59,580 nucleotides of DNA from Desulfobacterales bacterium (GCA_015231595.1 JADGBH010000021.1:1-59580), one strand, 5' to 3'; positions 45,838-54,436 are shown, counted from the stretch's first letter. Made by a program: numbers and translations. The notes: generated by a model from the sequence alone, not told the origin.

Positions 45838-47210
45838 GAGGTTGTGATTTATCAGGCAATATATGCAAAGCTGCGATGCACCTATAACAGCCGAGATACA
45901 TATTATTACGGGCACAAACGAAATCAAATTTAGATTCTCTAAAAAATCACAGATCCTTGTATAAAAGGCCCATGTAAAATATCAAGTTTTTCCCAAAGCA
46001 GTTGGAGCTTATTTGAATTATCTTCATTATCTTTTCCTGTTGATAGCATCCATAGGCCTTTACCTCTGTAGCCGATATTTATTTGACAACCTAAACCTCT
46101 CAAAGATTTAACGCGCCTTTGAATTATATATCCTACCTCTATCATAGCATCTAAGGCTATAAATATTGGTGTATCAATTTTTTCATCTGATACTTTTTTT
46201 ACTTCATTTTTTATATCTTCTGATATTGTTAAAAAACCAGCGCCTAATCCGCCATTACCAGCAAAATAAAATTTTGAGAAATTAGTTTCATATCTTTTTG
46301 CATAAGCAAGCATATCATATCCGAATATCACACTTACTTTGTCAATTTTAAGCTTTTTATCAAAATAGGAAAGAATATTGTAACCATTGTCAAATCCTAC
46401 AGCACTTGGCATTTGATATTTAACATATTCGCATCCTCCATACAAACCCCTTTCCCATATTACTAATCCAGCGAATCGGTCATATTTTGTATCAAATTCT
46501 TCAATATCAATAGTTTTATCTTCAGACAAAAGTTTAGCAACTCCGTTAATATCACTTCTTTCATAAGCAAGTCTTAGACTTGACGATTTTGAAATCAAAC
46601 CATGAAAATCAAAAGTTGAAAATAATTGTTTTGAAGCCTTTTTACTAAGAACTTTGCCAGCATATCCTAAATCTATCTGATCTGAAATGTAATCTTTAGT
46701 ATAGTCTTCAGCTTGATTTTGTAAATATGTAATAGCAAGCTGCTTATTACCCAATCTTCCTTCAAAATGAGTTATCAAAAAAATTGAATCTGAAATTTCA
46801 TAATCTACATCCATATATTTGACATCATTTTTTTCAACTTTAGAGTTTGATTCCCAAAATATTTTGCTAAGACCAGCTCCAGCATGAAAAGAAAAAATTT
46901 TTTCGAACTCAAAATTTTTAATATGTTTTGGGGAATAATTTTCAATAGCATCGAAATCTTTTTTAAGAAATTTAAAATGAACACCGTTATTTTCAGATGA
47001 ATTTTGAGCAGATATTACCAGATATTCTCCTTCACAGTGAATATCTGGATTAAAGCCTATATTACGATCTTCGGAATTAAATAAAATTCCTCTTTTAATA
47101 TTCTTATTTTTTAAATCAATTTTAATAAGATGTAAGCCTTTATTATATTCATTGACATATTTATAAACGACACCAAACATAATTTTATTGGAATCAAGAT
47201 AAACGCCCAA

Positions 47211-47775
47211 TATACCTGTTCTGTCTCCATGAGCTGATAGTAATAAAGGAGTAATTAATAGTTAACCATTTTTATGATTAAATATTCTCAATCATATTCA
47301 AAATAATCATTAAATTTTAAAATAAACTTGACCAAAAAGAAAAAAAAATGATAAGTAAAATTTAAACAGGAATGTTTCCTGTGTGACGTTACTAAGACAC
47401 ATTAAAGATAAAATATGAGCGATATAGTGCTTGCCTGCTTTTAAAAATTATATCGTAAAGTATTTAAACGATAAGTTATTTTTAATGTAGTTGTTAGTAA
47501 TCACTGTCAACCATTGAGTTGATCTGTCGCCGATTGGAAAGGCTGGGCGTTTGGTTGCCTATTAAAACCAGTGTATCGGATAAAGAATACAAGGATTTTT
47601 TATCCGATACCATGCGAAAGTTGGAAATAGCCGACTGTTCCGGGCAGGACTTTAGATACTTTCTGCGCTATTTATGCGGGCTGAATAGTGAATAACAGAA
47701 GTCAATCAAAGAGCGAAACTTCGTTTCCTTGAACGAATAATTCATTTCATATGTATGAATACATTTGAATATGTT
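47211..47775. other. Inserted or rearranged segment within the shattered gene
   Basis: No intact gene. The left part is AT-rich; bases about 47520-47690 are visibly less AT-rich than the surroundings and hold the end of an unrelated reading frame. A reverse AGTTATTCAC-like motif lies at 47688-47697 and a degenerate relative (AATTAATAGTTAACC) at about 47252-47266. These frame most of the insertion, although no clear terminal repeats or target duplication were found. Confidence 0.5.
47501..47695 (+). pseudogene. C-terminal gene fragment, unrecognised (likely mobile-element remnant)
   Basis: Sixty-four codons are open from 47501 to TAA at 47693-47695, with no start or ribosome site. Residues 'LERLGVWLPIKTSVSDKEY' and 'DCSGQDFRYFLRYLCGL' look like a compact helical C-terminus. 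Base composition is less AT-rich than all flanking DNA. The stop lies inside an AGTTATTCAC repeat copy. I could not name the family; a transposase or element-encoded protein is a guess from context only. Confidence 0.4.
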
Positions 47776-48495
47776 TTATGGAACAGTAGCTATCCATTCT
47801 TTTAAATCTGATGCTACAACCATATCGGTTGAATCTACAGCTATAGCCATAATATCTCCGTCAAGATTATTATTTAATATTCCATTAGTTAACGATGAAA
47901 ATGATTCAACCCGTTGTAAAATATTACCGTTTTTATCAATAGTTATAATGGCTTTATCAGTAAGAACTATAAGATCTTTTTTTTTAGATAAAATAGTATC
48001 CAGCACCTTATCTTTAACAATTAAGGGGTAATCGTTAAAAAATTTTTCTGATACACCTTTATCATCATATATATACGATTCAGAACAATATTTATCATTA
48101 CATTTCCAGCTACGTTTAACCAAGATATAGGCTTTTGTTTTATATCTCGCCGAAGCTAAAATTGTAACAGTATCATTTTTATCAAAACTTTTTATGATTT
48201 CTCCTTTATGATTTACAAGAATGGTCCAACAACATTCTTTTGAACAATTTTCTTGGCATTTAGAATTGAAATCGAATTATAATATTCGTCTGTCGTTCGA
48301 AAATTGTCTAAAACTTGAGTAAACGAATATTCTTTATCCGTTAAAATCGGATTGATTTCTTTTAATGTTTTGTCTATTTTGCTATCAGCAAAGCTGCTTG
48401 AGCAGATTATCATCGTTATAAAAAATACAATACTTTTCGTCATAAATAGTTTTTTTCTCCTTGAGATTAACCAGAAATTTAAAAAAATAACTATT

Positions 48496-48981
48496 TTAGA
48501 TAACACATTTATTAAAATTATGCACCTTATTTGTTGCGGTTTGAAGATCTTCTAAGATTTGAGGTAATTTTTTTTGAATCTCCAGTGAAAATTCTATACC
48601 AAATCCAACTTCCCTCCCGATTTCAATCCCATAGATATGAATGATTTCTGGCATGATAAGTCCCATCTGTTTTCCCATATTAATCAATGTAAAAAAATTC
48701 ATTCCATGAGAAGAAAACAAATGACGACAGCCATTACCATCAGTTAATTTCACGATAGTTCCTACAGGATTAAGTCCAGTGGTACAGGCATCAATAATGA
48801 ATAGGTAAAAATATCCAGCCAACATATCAAGTAAATGAAGTCCAACCATAGTGGTAGATTTAACTGTTGCATTTTTCAATATAGGTTTTAACTGTTCAGT
48901 TATCCAAATACCAACTCCGTCATCTGATAAGATGGGGTTTCCCATCCCCAGCACCAATGTGTTTTGATGAGTCATTTTCAT
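48496..48981 (-). CDS. [NiFe] hydrogenase maturation endopeptidase (HyaD/HycI family)
   Basis: 161 residues from ATG 48981 (AAGGAT 8-9 bases upstream; a TTG at 48987 is less likely). Peptidase M52 traits: 'LVLGMGNPILSDDGVGIWI' with the Ni-sensing Asp/Glu type residues, 'LFIIDACTTGLNPVGTIV' and 'FSSHGMNFFTLI'. It cleaves the C-terminal tail of the large subunit after Ni insertion. The large subunit two genes upstream ends in 'DPCLACATH' plus a 28-residue tail, the expected substrate. The start overlaps the stop of the 43-residue ORF (TAATG). Last intact gene of the hydrogenase operon. Confidence 0.92.
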   Translation of the reverse strand: MKMTHQNTLVLGMGNPILSDDGVGIWITEQLKPILKNATVKSTTMVGLHLLDMLAGYFYLFIIDACTTGLNPVGTIVKLTDGNGCRHLFSSHGMNFFTLINMGKQMGLIMPEIIHIYGIEIGREVGFGIEFSLEIQKKLPQILEDLQTATNKVHNFNKCVI

Positions 48982-49112
48982 TAACAAATCCTTGCCAACC
49001 CTTCTTCTATGGGCATTTCCAAAGCTAAAACAGGTTTGGATTTTATATCACCACCTATTCCAATTAATGTTTTTTGAAACCGACAATGTTTAAGTTGATG
49101 ATCATAGATCAC
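48981..49112 (-). CDS. 43-residue ORF locked between hydrogenase large subunit and protease genes
   Basis: GTG start at 49112 overlaps the large-subunit stop (GTGA, 4-base overlap), and its TAA shares a base with the protease ATG (TAATG). The peptide begins (M/V)IYDHQLKHCRF, contains 'IGIGGDIKSKPVLALEMP' and ends 'GLARIC'; it has two Cys and no membrane segment. Both couplings and the conserved operon setting argue for real translation. No family recognised. It might aid large-subunit maturation or be a tiny structural subunit. Confidence 0.65.
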   Translation of the reverse strand: MIYDHQLKHCRFQKTLIGIGGDIKSKPVLALEMPIEEGLARIC

Positions 49113-50578
49113 GCCATACCTGTTTTCAAAGTTTTAATTAGAGATCCTTGTTTATCTCGGATATGAATAGTAGGTGTTATGCTGCCCGGAAATGAATGGG
49201 TTGCACAGGCCAAGCATGGATCATAAGCACGGAAAGCCATTTCAACCCGATTTAATAGTCCCTCCTTAACTTGATCTCCTCGAATAAATTCTATGGCCGC
49301 TTTTTTAATCGCTAAACAAATAGGTGCAGCATTGTGCTGGGTAGCTACAACTAGATTAACCATGGTCAGCATTCCTTGATCATCAGTCTGGTAATGATGG
49401 AATAGGGTTCCTCGAGGAGCTTCAACACATCCAACTCCTTCCCGTCGAAGTCTCATATTCATATTACGGATATCCTTGCTGGTCAAATAGGGATTGGTAG
49501 CTATCATTTGATTCATTTCTGCGGCCATAAGAGCTGAAATAAGCCTCGCCCAATGATTAGCCAATATCTGATGACTGGGCTTTTCTCCCAAAAATTCGAA
49601 CATCTCTAAAAATGCCTCTTGAGCAAGAGGTGTCGGGATACTTTCGGCTACATTAAGTCGAGCTAAAGGACCAACACTATAAATGGAAGATAAATTAGTT
49701 TCATCTAATCCATTCCATCCTTTTGGCCTCAAATGAGTGAATTTTACATACGTCCAAGGTTCCACATGTTCACTAATATAAGTTAAATATTCCGATGGTT
49801 CAAAATAGGCGTATTCATGCCCATCAGGATCAACAACTCGTATCTTTCCATCATAAAACTGAACACCTTTATGCTCATCCACCATTCCCATGTAGTGTGT
49901 TTTTAAGCGATAAGTTTCGCTTAATATTAAATCACGATAAGTTTTATTGCTTAAGACCTTGTCTTTAAAGAGTTTAAGTGCAGCCTTGGCAAATGTCAAG
50001 GAAAAATCTGTAGTGTCTTTTATCCATTTTCGTTCATCTTCTGTAATACCTCTTGGTACACCACCAGGCAATCCTCCTTCTGGGTGAGGGGCTTTGGAAA
50101 ATATCAACCGGATGATATCTCTGTTTCGACGTCTAACCTCTATTACTTGTTTTCCAATATCTTTTCCAAGTTCTGCAATGAGCCCAAGTATATTTCTTTC
50201 TGATGGATTTGCATCTGGTCCTAAAATAAAATCTGGGGCTGCCAGAAAGAAAAAATGAATATAATGATCTTCTATAATAAATGCATTATATTCCAACTGT
50301 CGGATCAACTTAGCAGTTAATGTTGGTTCCAGACCAAAAACTTGATCCAATGCTTTGGTGGCAGCCATATGATGAGCTGATGGACATACCCCGCAAATAT
50401 TGGGCGCGATCCTCGTCATTTCTTCAGCAGGCCTGCCAATACAAAATCTTTCAAAACCTCTAAGCTCGGTTACCTGCCAATAGACGTTTTCTACCTTACC
50501 ATCATCTCCTATAATAATATCTATTTTCCCATGACCTTCAAGTCGTGTAATGGGATCTATAGTGATTTTAGTTTTCAT
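49109..50578 (-). CDS. [NiFe] hydrogenase large subunit, group 3 (MvhA/HoxH-like)
   Basis: 489 residues. The N-terminal nickel ligands lie near residue 60 in 'APNICGVCPSAHHMAATKAL' and the C-terminal ones near 455 in 'DPCLACATH', giving the four Cys of the Ni-Fe site. After that His a 28-residue tail remains for removal by the maturation protease. In L1 the residue two before the first Cys is Asn, where many enzymes have Arg. The pattern fits cytoplasmic, reversible group 3 hydrogenases, supported by the MvhD-type gene in the operon. It splits or forms H2 and passes electrons to the small subunit. GGAG lies before the ATG, which overlaps the small-subunit stop by 11 bases. Confidence 0.93.
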   Translation of the reverse strand: MKTKITIDPITRLEGHGKIDIIIGDDGKVENVYWQVTELRGFERFCIGRPAEEMTRIAPNICGVCPSAHHMAATKALDQVFGLEPTLTAKLIRQLEYNAFIIEDHYIHFFFLAAPDFILGPDANPSERNILGLIAELGKDIGKQVIEVRRRNRDIIRLIFSKAPHPEGGLPGGVPRGITEDERKWIKDTTDFSLTFAKAALKLFKDKVLSNKTYRDLILSETYRLKTHYMGMVDEHKGVQFYDGKIRVVDPDGHEYAYFEPSEYLTYISEHVEPWTYVKFTHLRPKGWNGLDETNLSSIYSVGPLARLNVAESIPTPLAQEAFLEMFEFLGEKPSHQILANHWARLISALMAAEMNQMIATNPYLTSKDIRNMNMRLRREGVGCVEAPRGTLFHHYQTDDQGMLTMVNLVVATQHNAAPICLAIKKAAIEFIRGDQVKEGLLNRVEMAFRAYDPCLACATHSFPGSITPTIHIRDKQGSLIKTLKTGMA

Positions 50579-51548
50579 TTTCTATTCTCCGTCTTTTTCC
50601 CATAATTGAAATTGGCTCGATAAACCGATAAAAATACCCTACAGGATCATCTATTTCATCCATCAATTGTTTGTAATCTCCGTATTTTCCAGTTTTTAAC
50701 AGACATGCCATCATAGCAATAGCTTTGGCTCCGCTGTCAAGTACACCGGGCATAGGTCCAAAACACCCTCGACAGGGTATATTAGTTTTGATGCATGTTT
50801 CACCACATCCACTGCGGGTAACTGGTCCCAAACACATGATCCCTTGAGCCAGAAAACATATATCCGATTCAGCCTCTTTTTCGTGGATGCGACTAATTTG
50901 CCTAATTTCAAGGCGTAGAGGCTTTGTATTATTTCTTAAACAAATTTCGCAAAGAGCTGTTCTTGGAGCAAGTTTAGAACCTTTTGGCGGTAGATCTGCT
51001 GTAAGTACTGACTTTACTGCATTGTGAATTAAATCTGGAGGTGGAGGGCAACCTGGTAAATAATAATCAACATCAATAGCTTGCTCAAGAGCATACACAT
51101 GATCGAAAAATTTAGGGAGAGTCAATTCAACTCCATCTATAAAGGTTGATTCCATAGGAATAACCTTTTCTGGATTTAACACTGATGGAGATGTATGATA
51201 CACAAAAGAAAAGATATCCTCTTTTGTGGTAAAATTAGCAAGCCCTTGGCTGCCGCCAAAACATGCACATGACCCAAAAGCCAAGATATATTGTGATTTT
51301 TGTCTTAACAAGGTAGCTACTTTCTTATGCTCTGAATTACGAATGGCTCCATGAATAATAGACAAAATAATTTCATTATCATTGAAAGATTTTAAATGGT
51401 GATATTTATAATCTAAAGCAATAGGCCAAAAGACAATGTCCATTTCATCGGTTAAATCAATCAAGGATTCATTCAAATCCACTATGGCTTCATCACATCC
51501 CGCACATGACGATAACCAGGCGATGGCGACTTTGGTTTTTTCTTTCAT
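50568..51548 (-). CDS. [NiFe] hydrogenase small subunit, group 3 (MvhG-like)
   Basis: 326 residues. Proximal-cluster cysteines in 'LSSCAGCDEAIVD', 'FGSCACFGGSQG' and 'YYLPGCPPPPDLI'; additional cysteines in 'CEICLRN', 'GIMCLGPVTRSGCGETC' and 'IPCRGCFGPMPG' should ligate two further [4Fe-4S] clusters. There is no twin-arginine signal, so the enzyme is cytoplasmic. It relays electrons between the Ni-Fe subunit and the MvhD-like protein. AAAGGAAG precedes the ATG, 12 bases after the upstream gene. Confidence 0.92.
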   Translation of the reverse strand: MKEKTKVAIAWLSSCAGCDEAIVDLNESLIDLTDEMDIVFWPIALDYKYHHLKSFNDNEIILSIIHGAIRNSEHKKVATLLRQKSQYILAFGSCACFGGSQGLANFTTKEDIFSFVYHTSPSVLNPEKVIPMESTFIDGVELTLPKFFDHVYALEQAIDVDYYLPGCPPPPDLIHNAVKSVLTADLPPKGSKLAPRTALCEICLRNNTKPLRLEIRQISRIHEKEAESDICFLAQGIMCLGPVTRSGCGETCIKTNIPCRGCFGPMPGVLDSGAKAIAMMACLLKTGKYGDYKQLMDEIDDPVGYFYRFIEPISIMGKRRRIENEN

Positions 51549-51560
51549 AATAGTCTTCCT

Positions 51561-51947
51561 TTATTTTCCTTTCACAGGGCCTAATGATATAAGTTCATCC
51601 ATAAAACAGGTATATTGATTTAAGATGTCATCTCCATTGGGATTTCTTTTAGATACCATCTTGATCCTTTCCGTTTCAATGCCATAACTTAACAAAACTT
51701 TTTGGATCAAATACACCATCTTCCTAATTCTAAAATCCCCATCCTCAAAATGACAATATCCTTCCTGACAAGCCAGTATAAGCACTCCATCAGCTTCTTT
51801 TTCAAAAGCCTGTAGAATATGGTAGCTTTCAATCTTGGCGCAACAGGTGACAGGAATTAAATACTCTATTGGAATCGGGGTTTGATTTAAGTATCCCCAC
51901 CCGAAATCACATGAAAAACACACAATTTTTGGGTTTTGATCGGACAT
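51561..51947 (-). CDS. MvhD-like hydrogenase iron-sulfur subunit
   Basis: 128 residues from the ATG at 51947, 9 bases after AAGGAG; the ATG at 51956 touches that site and is less likely. MvhD/FlxD signature cysteines: 'CFSCDFGWGYL', 'PVTCCAKIESYHILQAF', 'GVLILACQEGYCHFEDGDF'. In methanogens MvhD carries a [2Fe-2S] cluster that links hydrogenase to HdrA. Here the adjacent flavoprotein gene is NfnB/GltD-like, so this subunit probably delivers electrons to that protein, or to the HdrA encoded upstream. Spacing of 12-20 bases on both sides indicates one operon. Confidence 0.9.
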   Translation of the reverse strand: MSDQNPKIVCFSCDFGWGYLNQTPIPIEYLIPVTCCAKIESYHILQAFEKEADGVLILACQEGYCHFEDGDFRIRKMVYLIQKVLLSYGIETERIKMVSKRNPNGDDILNQYTCFMDELISLGPVKGK

Positions 51948-51968
51948 TGAATTCATCTCCTTGGATAT

Positions 51969-53798
51969 CTATGTTATAGAAACCTGTGTTGGTAAATTTT
52001 TTTCCTGAGCCAATCGTTGTAATGTTTGTACAATTCGATAATGGGTATCATCTCCAACTAATTTTCGAGCATCTGATGGACATGCTACCACACACATTCC
52101 ACAGGCTTTACATTTAAACATATCCGTTGTTGAAATAATAGCTCCATCCATTTCACGCATTTGAGCTGCACCATAAAAACAGGCAGAAACACAGATTCTA
52201 CATCCCGAACAGCGAGAGATATTTACCTCAACATTAGGTAGGGAATTCTGAATTCCTATGGACACACAGGCTTTGCAGGAAATACATGGACCACAATACA
52301 AACAACGACGAGCTTCTTCAATAGCTTCATCTAAGGTAAATCCACGTTCATACAATTGAAAATGCATCCGTTTCTCAGGGGGAATCCATAATACCTCTGG
52401 TTCGATCTGATACAACCGCTTTAAAGGAATTTCTTGAGTTTCAAACAGTTTTTTACGGCCTTCTGTTAAATCCTGTCCATTAAGAAAACGGACGATAGAT
52501 TCGGCGGCTACCAACCCATCCCTCATAGCATCGGCCATAAATCCAACTTTCCTTAAATCTCCGCCAACAAATACCTGGGGTCTGTTCAAACTTTGCAATG
52601 TTAATGGATCAATTGCCAATCGGCCATATCCATTTAACAATTGATCTTTATATAATGATGATTTGTTCGGAGTCTGGCCTACTGTGATAATAAGAATATC
52701 ACCCTTTAAATAAATACAATCCGATGTATCAAATTCAGGCTGAAACCCTTTTTCTGTATACACCTTCGAACATTTTGGGCATTCAATTTTTGTTAAACGT
52801 TCTCCTTCTCCAAAAATCTTACTAACCCCTCTGGAATAAAAGATTTTGATACCCTCTTGCCAAGCACCCCTGATTTCTTCTGCATCGGCTGGAATTCCAT
52901 CTGGAGAAGATTTATCTTCACATTCAAGACATATTATAGTGGTGTCTCCTACTAGGCGTTTAGCTGTTCTGGCAACATCGAAAGCTACATTCCCGCCACC
53001 TATGACAAACACTCGTTTGCCTTGAAAATAATTGGGTTTGATATTGCCATGACTGACTTCATACAAAAAGGTATGGCCATACATAATGCCCGATAAATTT
53101 TGGTTTTCTACTTCTTGATTGTTAAAGGTTAAAGACCTTGGAGTCGGGGTACCTTTAGCAACAAATACTGCTTCATATCCTTGATTAAAGATTTTATCCA
53201 GTGTCCATTTGCCTTCTCCTACATCAACATTCAACTTAACATCAATCCCAGCAATCCGAACCATATTATCTATGGCATAGGTTAAAACTTTCTCAGGTAA
53301 ACGATATCGTGGAATAAGCCATAAAGCGCCTCCTAATCTATCTGATTTTTCAAAAATAGTGACCCTGTATCCTCGTTTACTCAAATCAAAAGCACAAAAA
53401 AGTCCTCCTGGGCCACCACCCACTACAGCCACATTTTCTTTGTGTTTGGGTGAATTAAATTCCTCTTTTTCATGAAGATAATCAGTATAGGTATCTGCAA
53501 TAAATCGTTTTAAAAGTCGCCGTCTGATAGCGCCGCCCTTTGTGCGATAATTGCATCCCAATTCGCATAAACCACACACATATCCACAAACTATAAACAA
53601 TGGGTTTTTATTAAACAGATAATCCCCTATCTGGATAATCCCATCTCTTGCCGATACCATATCCTCTGGCAAAAGTGAAATTAGTACATTTGTCCTCTGG
53701 ATATCCTCATTAATCGGGCATCGAGCCTGACATGGTGGTAAAAACTGTTTTATGGCCGGCTCAACAGCTGATAAATTGGTATTTATTGATTTCCACAT
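51969..53798 (-). CDS. NfnB/GltD-like FAD, NAD(P)H oxidoreductase with C-terminal ferredoxin clusters
   Basis: 609 residues. N-terminal [4Fe-4S] region of the GltD type ('PPCQARCPINEDIQ', 'CGYVCGLCELGCNY'). FAD-binding Rossmann 'VAVVGGGPGGLFCAFDLSKR' near 123 and NAD(P)-binding 'VFVIGGGNVAFDVARTAKRL' near 268. The closing FAD motif is 'RPQVFVGGDLRKVGFMADA'. C-terminal clusters: 'CLYCGPCISCKACV', 'CSGCRICVSACFYGA', 'CKACGMCVVACPSDA'. It should transfer electrons between NAD(P)H and the hydrogenase via MvhD, with the extra ferredoxin domains allowing ferredoxin-like output; flavin-based bifurcation is possible. First gene of the hydrogenase operon, AAGGAG before the ATG, with an AGTTATTCAC repeat in its leader. 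Confidence 0.88.
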   Translation of the reverse strand: MWKSINTNLSAVEPAIKQFLPPCQARCPINEDIQRTNVLISLLPEDMVSARDGIIQIGDYLFNKNPLFIVCGYVCGLCELGCNYRTKGGAIRRRLLKRFIADTYTDYLHEKEEFNSPKHKENVAVVGGGPGGLFCAFDLSKRGYRVTIFEKSDRLGGALWLIPRYRLPEKVLTYAIDNMVRIAGIDVKLNVDVGEGKWTLDKIFNQGYEAVFVAKGTPTPRSLTFNNQEVENQNLSGIMYGHTFLYEVSHGNIKPNYFQGKRVFVIGGGNVAFDVARTAKRLVGDTTIICLECEDKSSPDGIPADAEEIRGAWQEGIKIFYSRGVSKIFGEGERLTKIECPKCSKVYTEKGFQPEFDTSDCIYLKGDILIITVGQTPNKSSLYKDQLLNGYGRLAIDPLTLQSLNRPQVFVGGDLRKVGFMADAMRDGLVAAESIVRFLNGQDLTEGRKKLFETQEIPLKRLYQIEPEVLWIPPEKRMHFQLYERGFTLDEAIEEARRCLYCGPCISCKACVSIGIQNSLPNVEVNISRCSGCRICVSACFYGAAQMREMDGAIISTTDMFKCKACGMCVVACPSDARKLVGDDTHYRIVQTLQRLAQEKNLPTQVSIT

Positions 53799-53819
53799 GG
53801 AAATTAACTCCTTATAATA

Positions 53820-53846
53820 AATTAGTGAATAACTAATAGTTAATCA
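53820..53846 (-). repeat. AGTTATTCAC repeat in hydrogenase operon leader
   Basis: On the minus strand the leader reads AACTATTAGTTATTCACTAA, a full copy (53825-53834) preceded by a degenerate one. It ends about 26 bases before the ATG at 53798. Same sense orientation relative to the downstream gene as at 7465 and 22303. Confidence 0.75.
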
Positions 53847-54138
53847 TTAAATTAATGTTATCCAAGAACCCTGTGAACACCATTATTCCAATATATCCAA
53901 CAAAAACCATGCCATTGTTGTTCACTTTTCCATTTGACCATAAAACTGGTTTCATCCAAATTGTTTATATTATATTTATCTTTTTTGATAAGCTCACTTC
54001 CTTAAAAAAACGTCAGGTTCTTTTACATCATGTAAAAAATTTTTTAAAATTAAGTTTTGATTTAAATTGTATTCTGATTGCAAATTTGAAAACTTTATGT
54101 AAAAAAACAAAGGAAATATCATTTGGATTTAATATTAA
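53847..54138. other. AT-rich gap, no gene recognised
   Basis: A plus-strand open frame of about 100 codons spans 53855-54166, but its start has no ribosome site, composition follows bulk AT bias, and it runs into a palindrome. No RNA or mobile element recognised. The region should hold the promoter of the hydrogenase operon. Confidence 0.4.
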
Positions 54139-54164
54139 AATATATTCTAAATATAGAATATATT
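54139..54164. promoter_or_regulatory. Palindrome P1, operator-like
   Basis: AATATATTCT-N6-AGAATATATT, perfect 10-bp arms with a 6-base centre. It shares a 24-bp core (ATATATTCT-N6-AGAATATAT) with P2 at 54224-54247. Centre-to-centre distance is 84 bp. Likely a protein binding site; the regulator is unknown. Confidence 0.55.
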
Positions 54165-54223
54165 GATTTGAATTCAATATGACTAAGGCTAAAATTATTA
54201 AGACTACAAAATTTATATATTTT

Positions 54224-54247
54224 ATATATTCTATTTTTAGAATATAT
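54224..54247. promoter_or_regulatory. Palindrome P2, operator-like
   Basis: ATATATTCT-N6-AGAATATAT, perfect 9-bp arms, 24 bases before the start of the alkD remnant. Pairs with P1 84 bp upstream, i.e. eight turns of B-DNA at 10.5 bp per turn, so proteins bound at both would face the same side. Confidence 0.55.
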
Positions 54248-54270
54248 TTGTTTTAAGAGGATAATTTCTA

Positions 54271-54413
54271 ATGACTGCACAAGAGATTCTTAATGCCTTT
54301 ATTGAATTAGGAGATGTATCACGATCAGAGTACGCACAGCGATTTTTCAAGACAGGGGAGAATATGGGGAAGGTGATAAATTTCTTGGAATCAAGGTTCC
54401 GGTTTTAAGGCAG
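54271..54413 (+). pseudogene. AlkD-type DNA alkylation repair gene, 5' remnant
   Basis: ATG 54271 with AGAGGAT upstream begins 'TAQEILNAFIELGD' and runs to 'QRFFKTG', then changes frame: the +1 frame continues 'EYGEGDKFLGIKVPVLR', which is the conserved AlkD-family block. The reading frame is thus broken near 54356, and the AlkD match ends at about 54413, leaving only some 45 of about 230 residues. In the family the enzyme removes alkylated bases such as 3-methyladenine. Here it cannot be functional. The retained ribosome site shows that it was once an expressed gene. Confidence 0.82.
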
Positions 54414-54436
54414 GGGCTTTACGGCAAAGTTGTAAA

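Larger units (their letters stand above)
45939..48443 (-). pseudogene. Shattered gene for an exported, probably beta-propeller protein
   Basis: Three minus-strand pieces. Piece A (48443 to about 48250): ATG with AAGGAG upstream, signal peptide 'SIVFFITMIICSSSFADS', stopping at 48213. Piece B, in another frame from 48276 to 47776, begins 'NSKCQENCSKECCWTILVNH' and has no start of its own; the overlap with A shows a single-base frameshift. Piece C (about 47257 to 45939, 435 codons) also lacks a start and ribosome site ('LLLSAHGDRTGILGVYL' leads into the ATG-less 5' end). Strand-rich repeats suggest a propeller. About 500 bases of unrelated DNA separate B and C. That B and C belong to one gene is likely but not proven. 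No family recognised. Confidence 0.7.

Noticed and set aside
53855..54166. Plus-strand open frame of 103 codons upstream of the alkD remnant
   Set aside because: No ribosome site, low-complexity Phe/Ile/Lys composition expected from AT-rich DNA, and it runs into palindrome P1; no recognisable domain.
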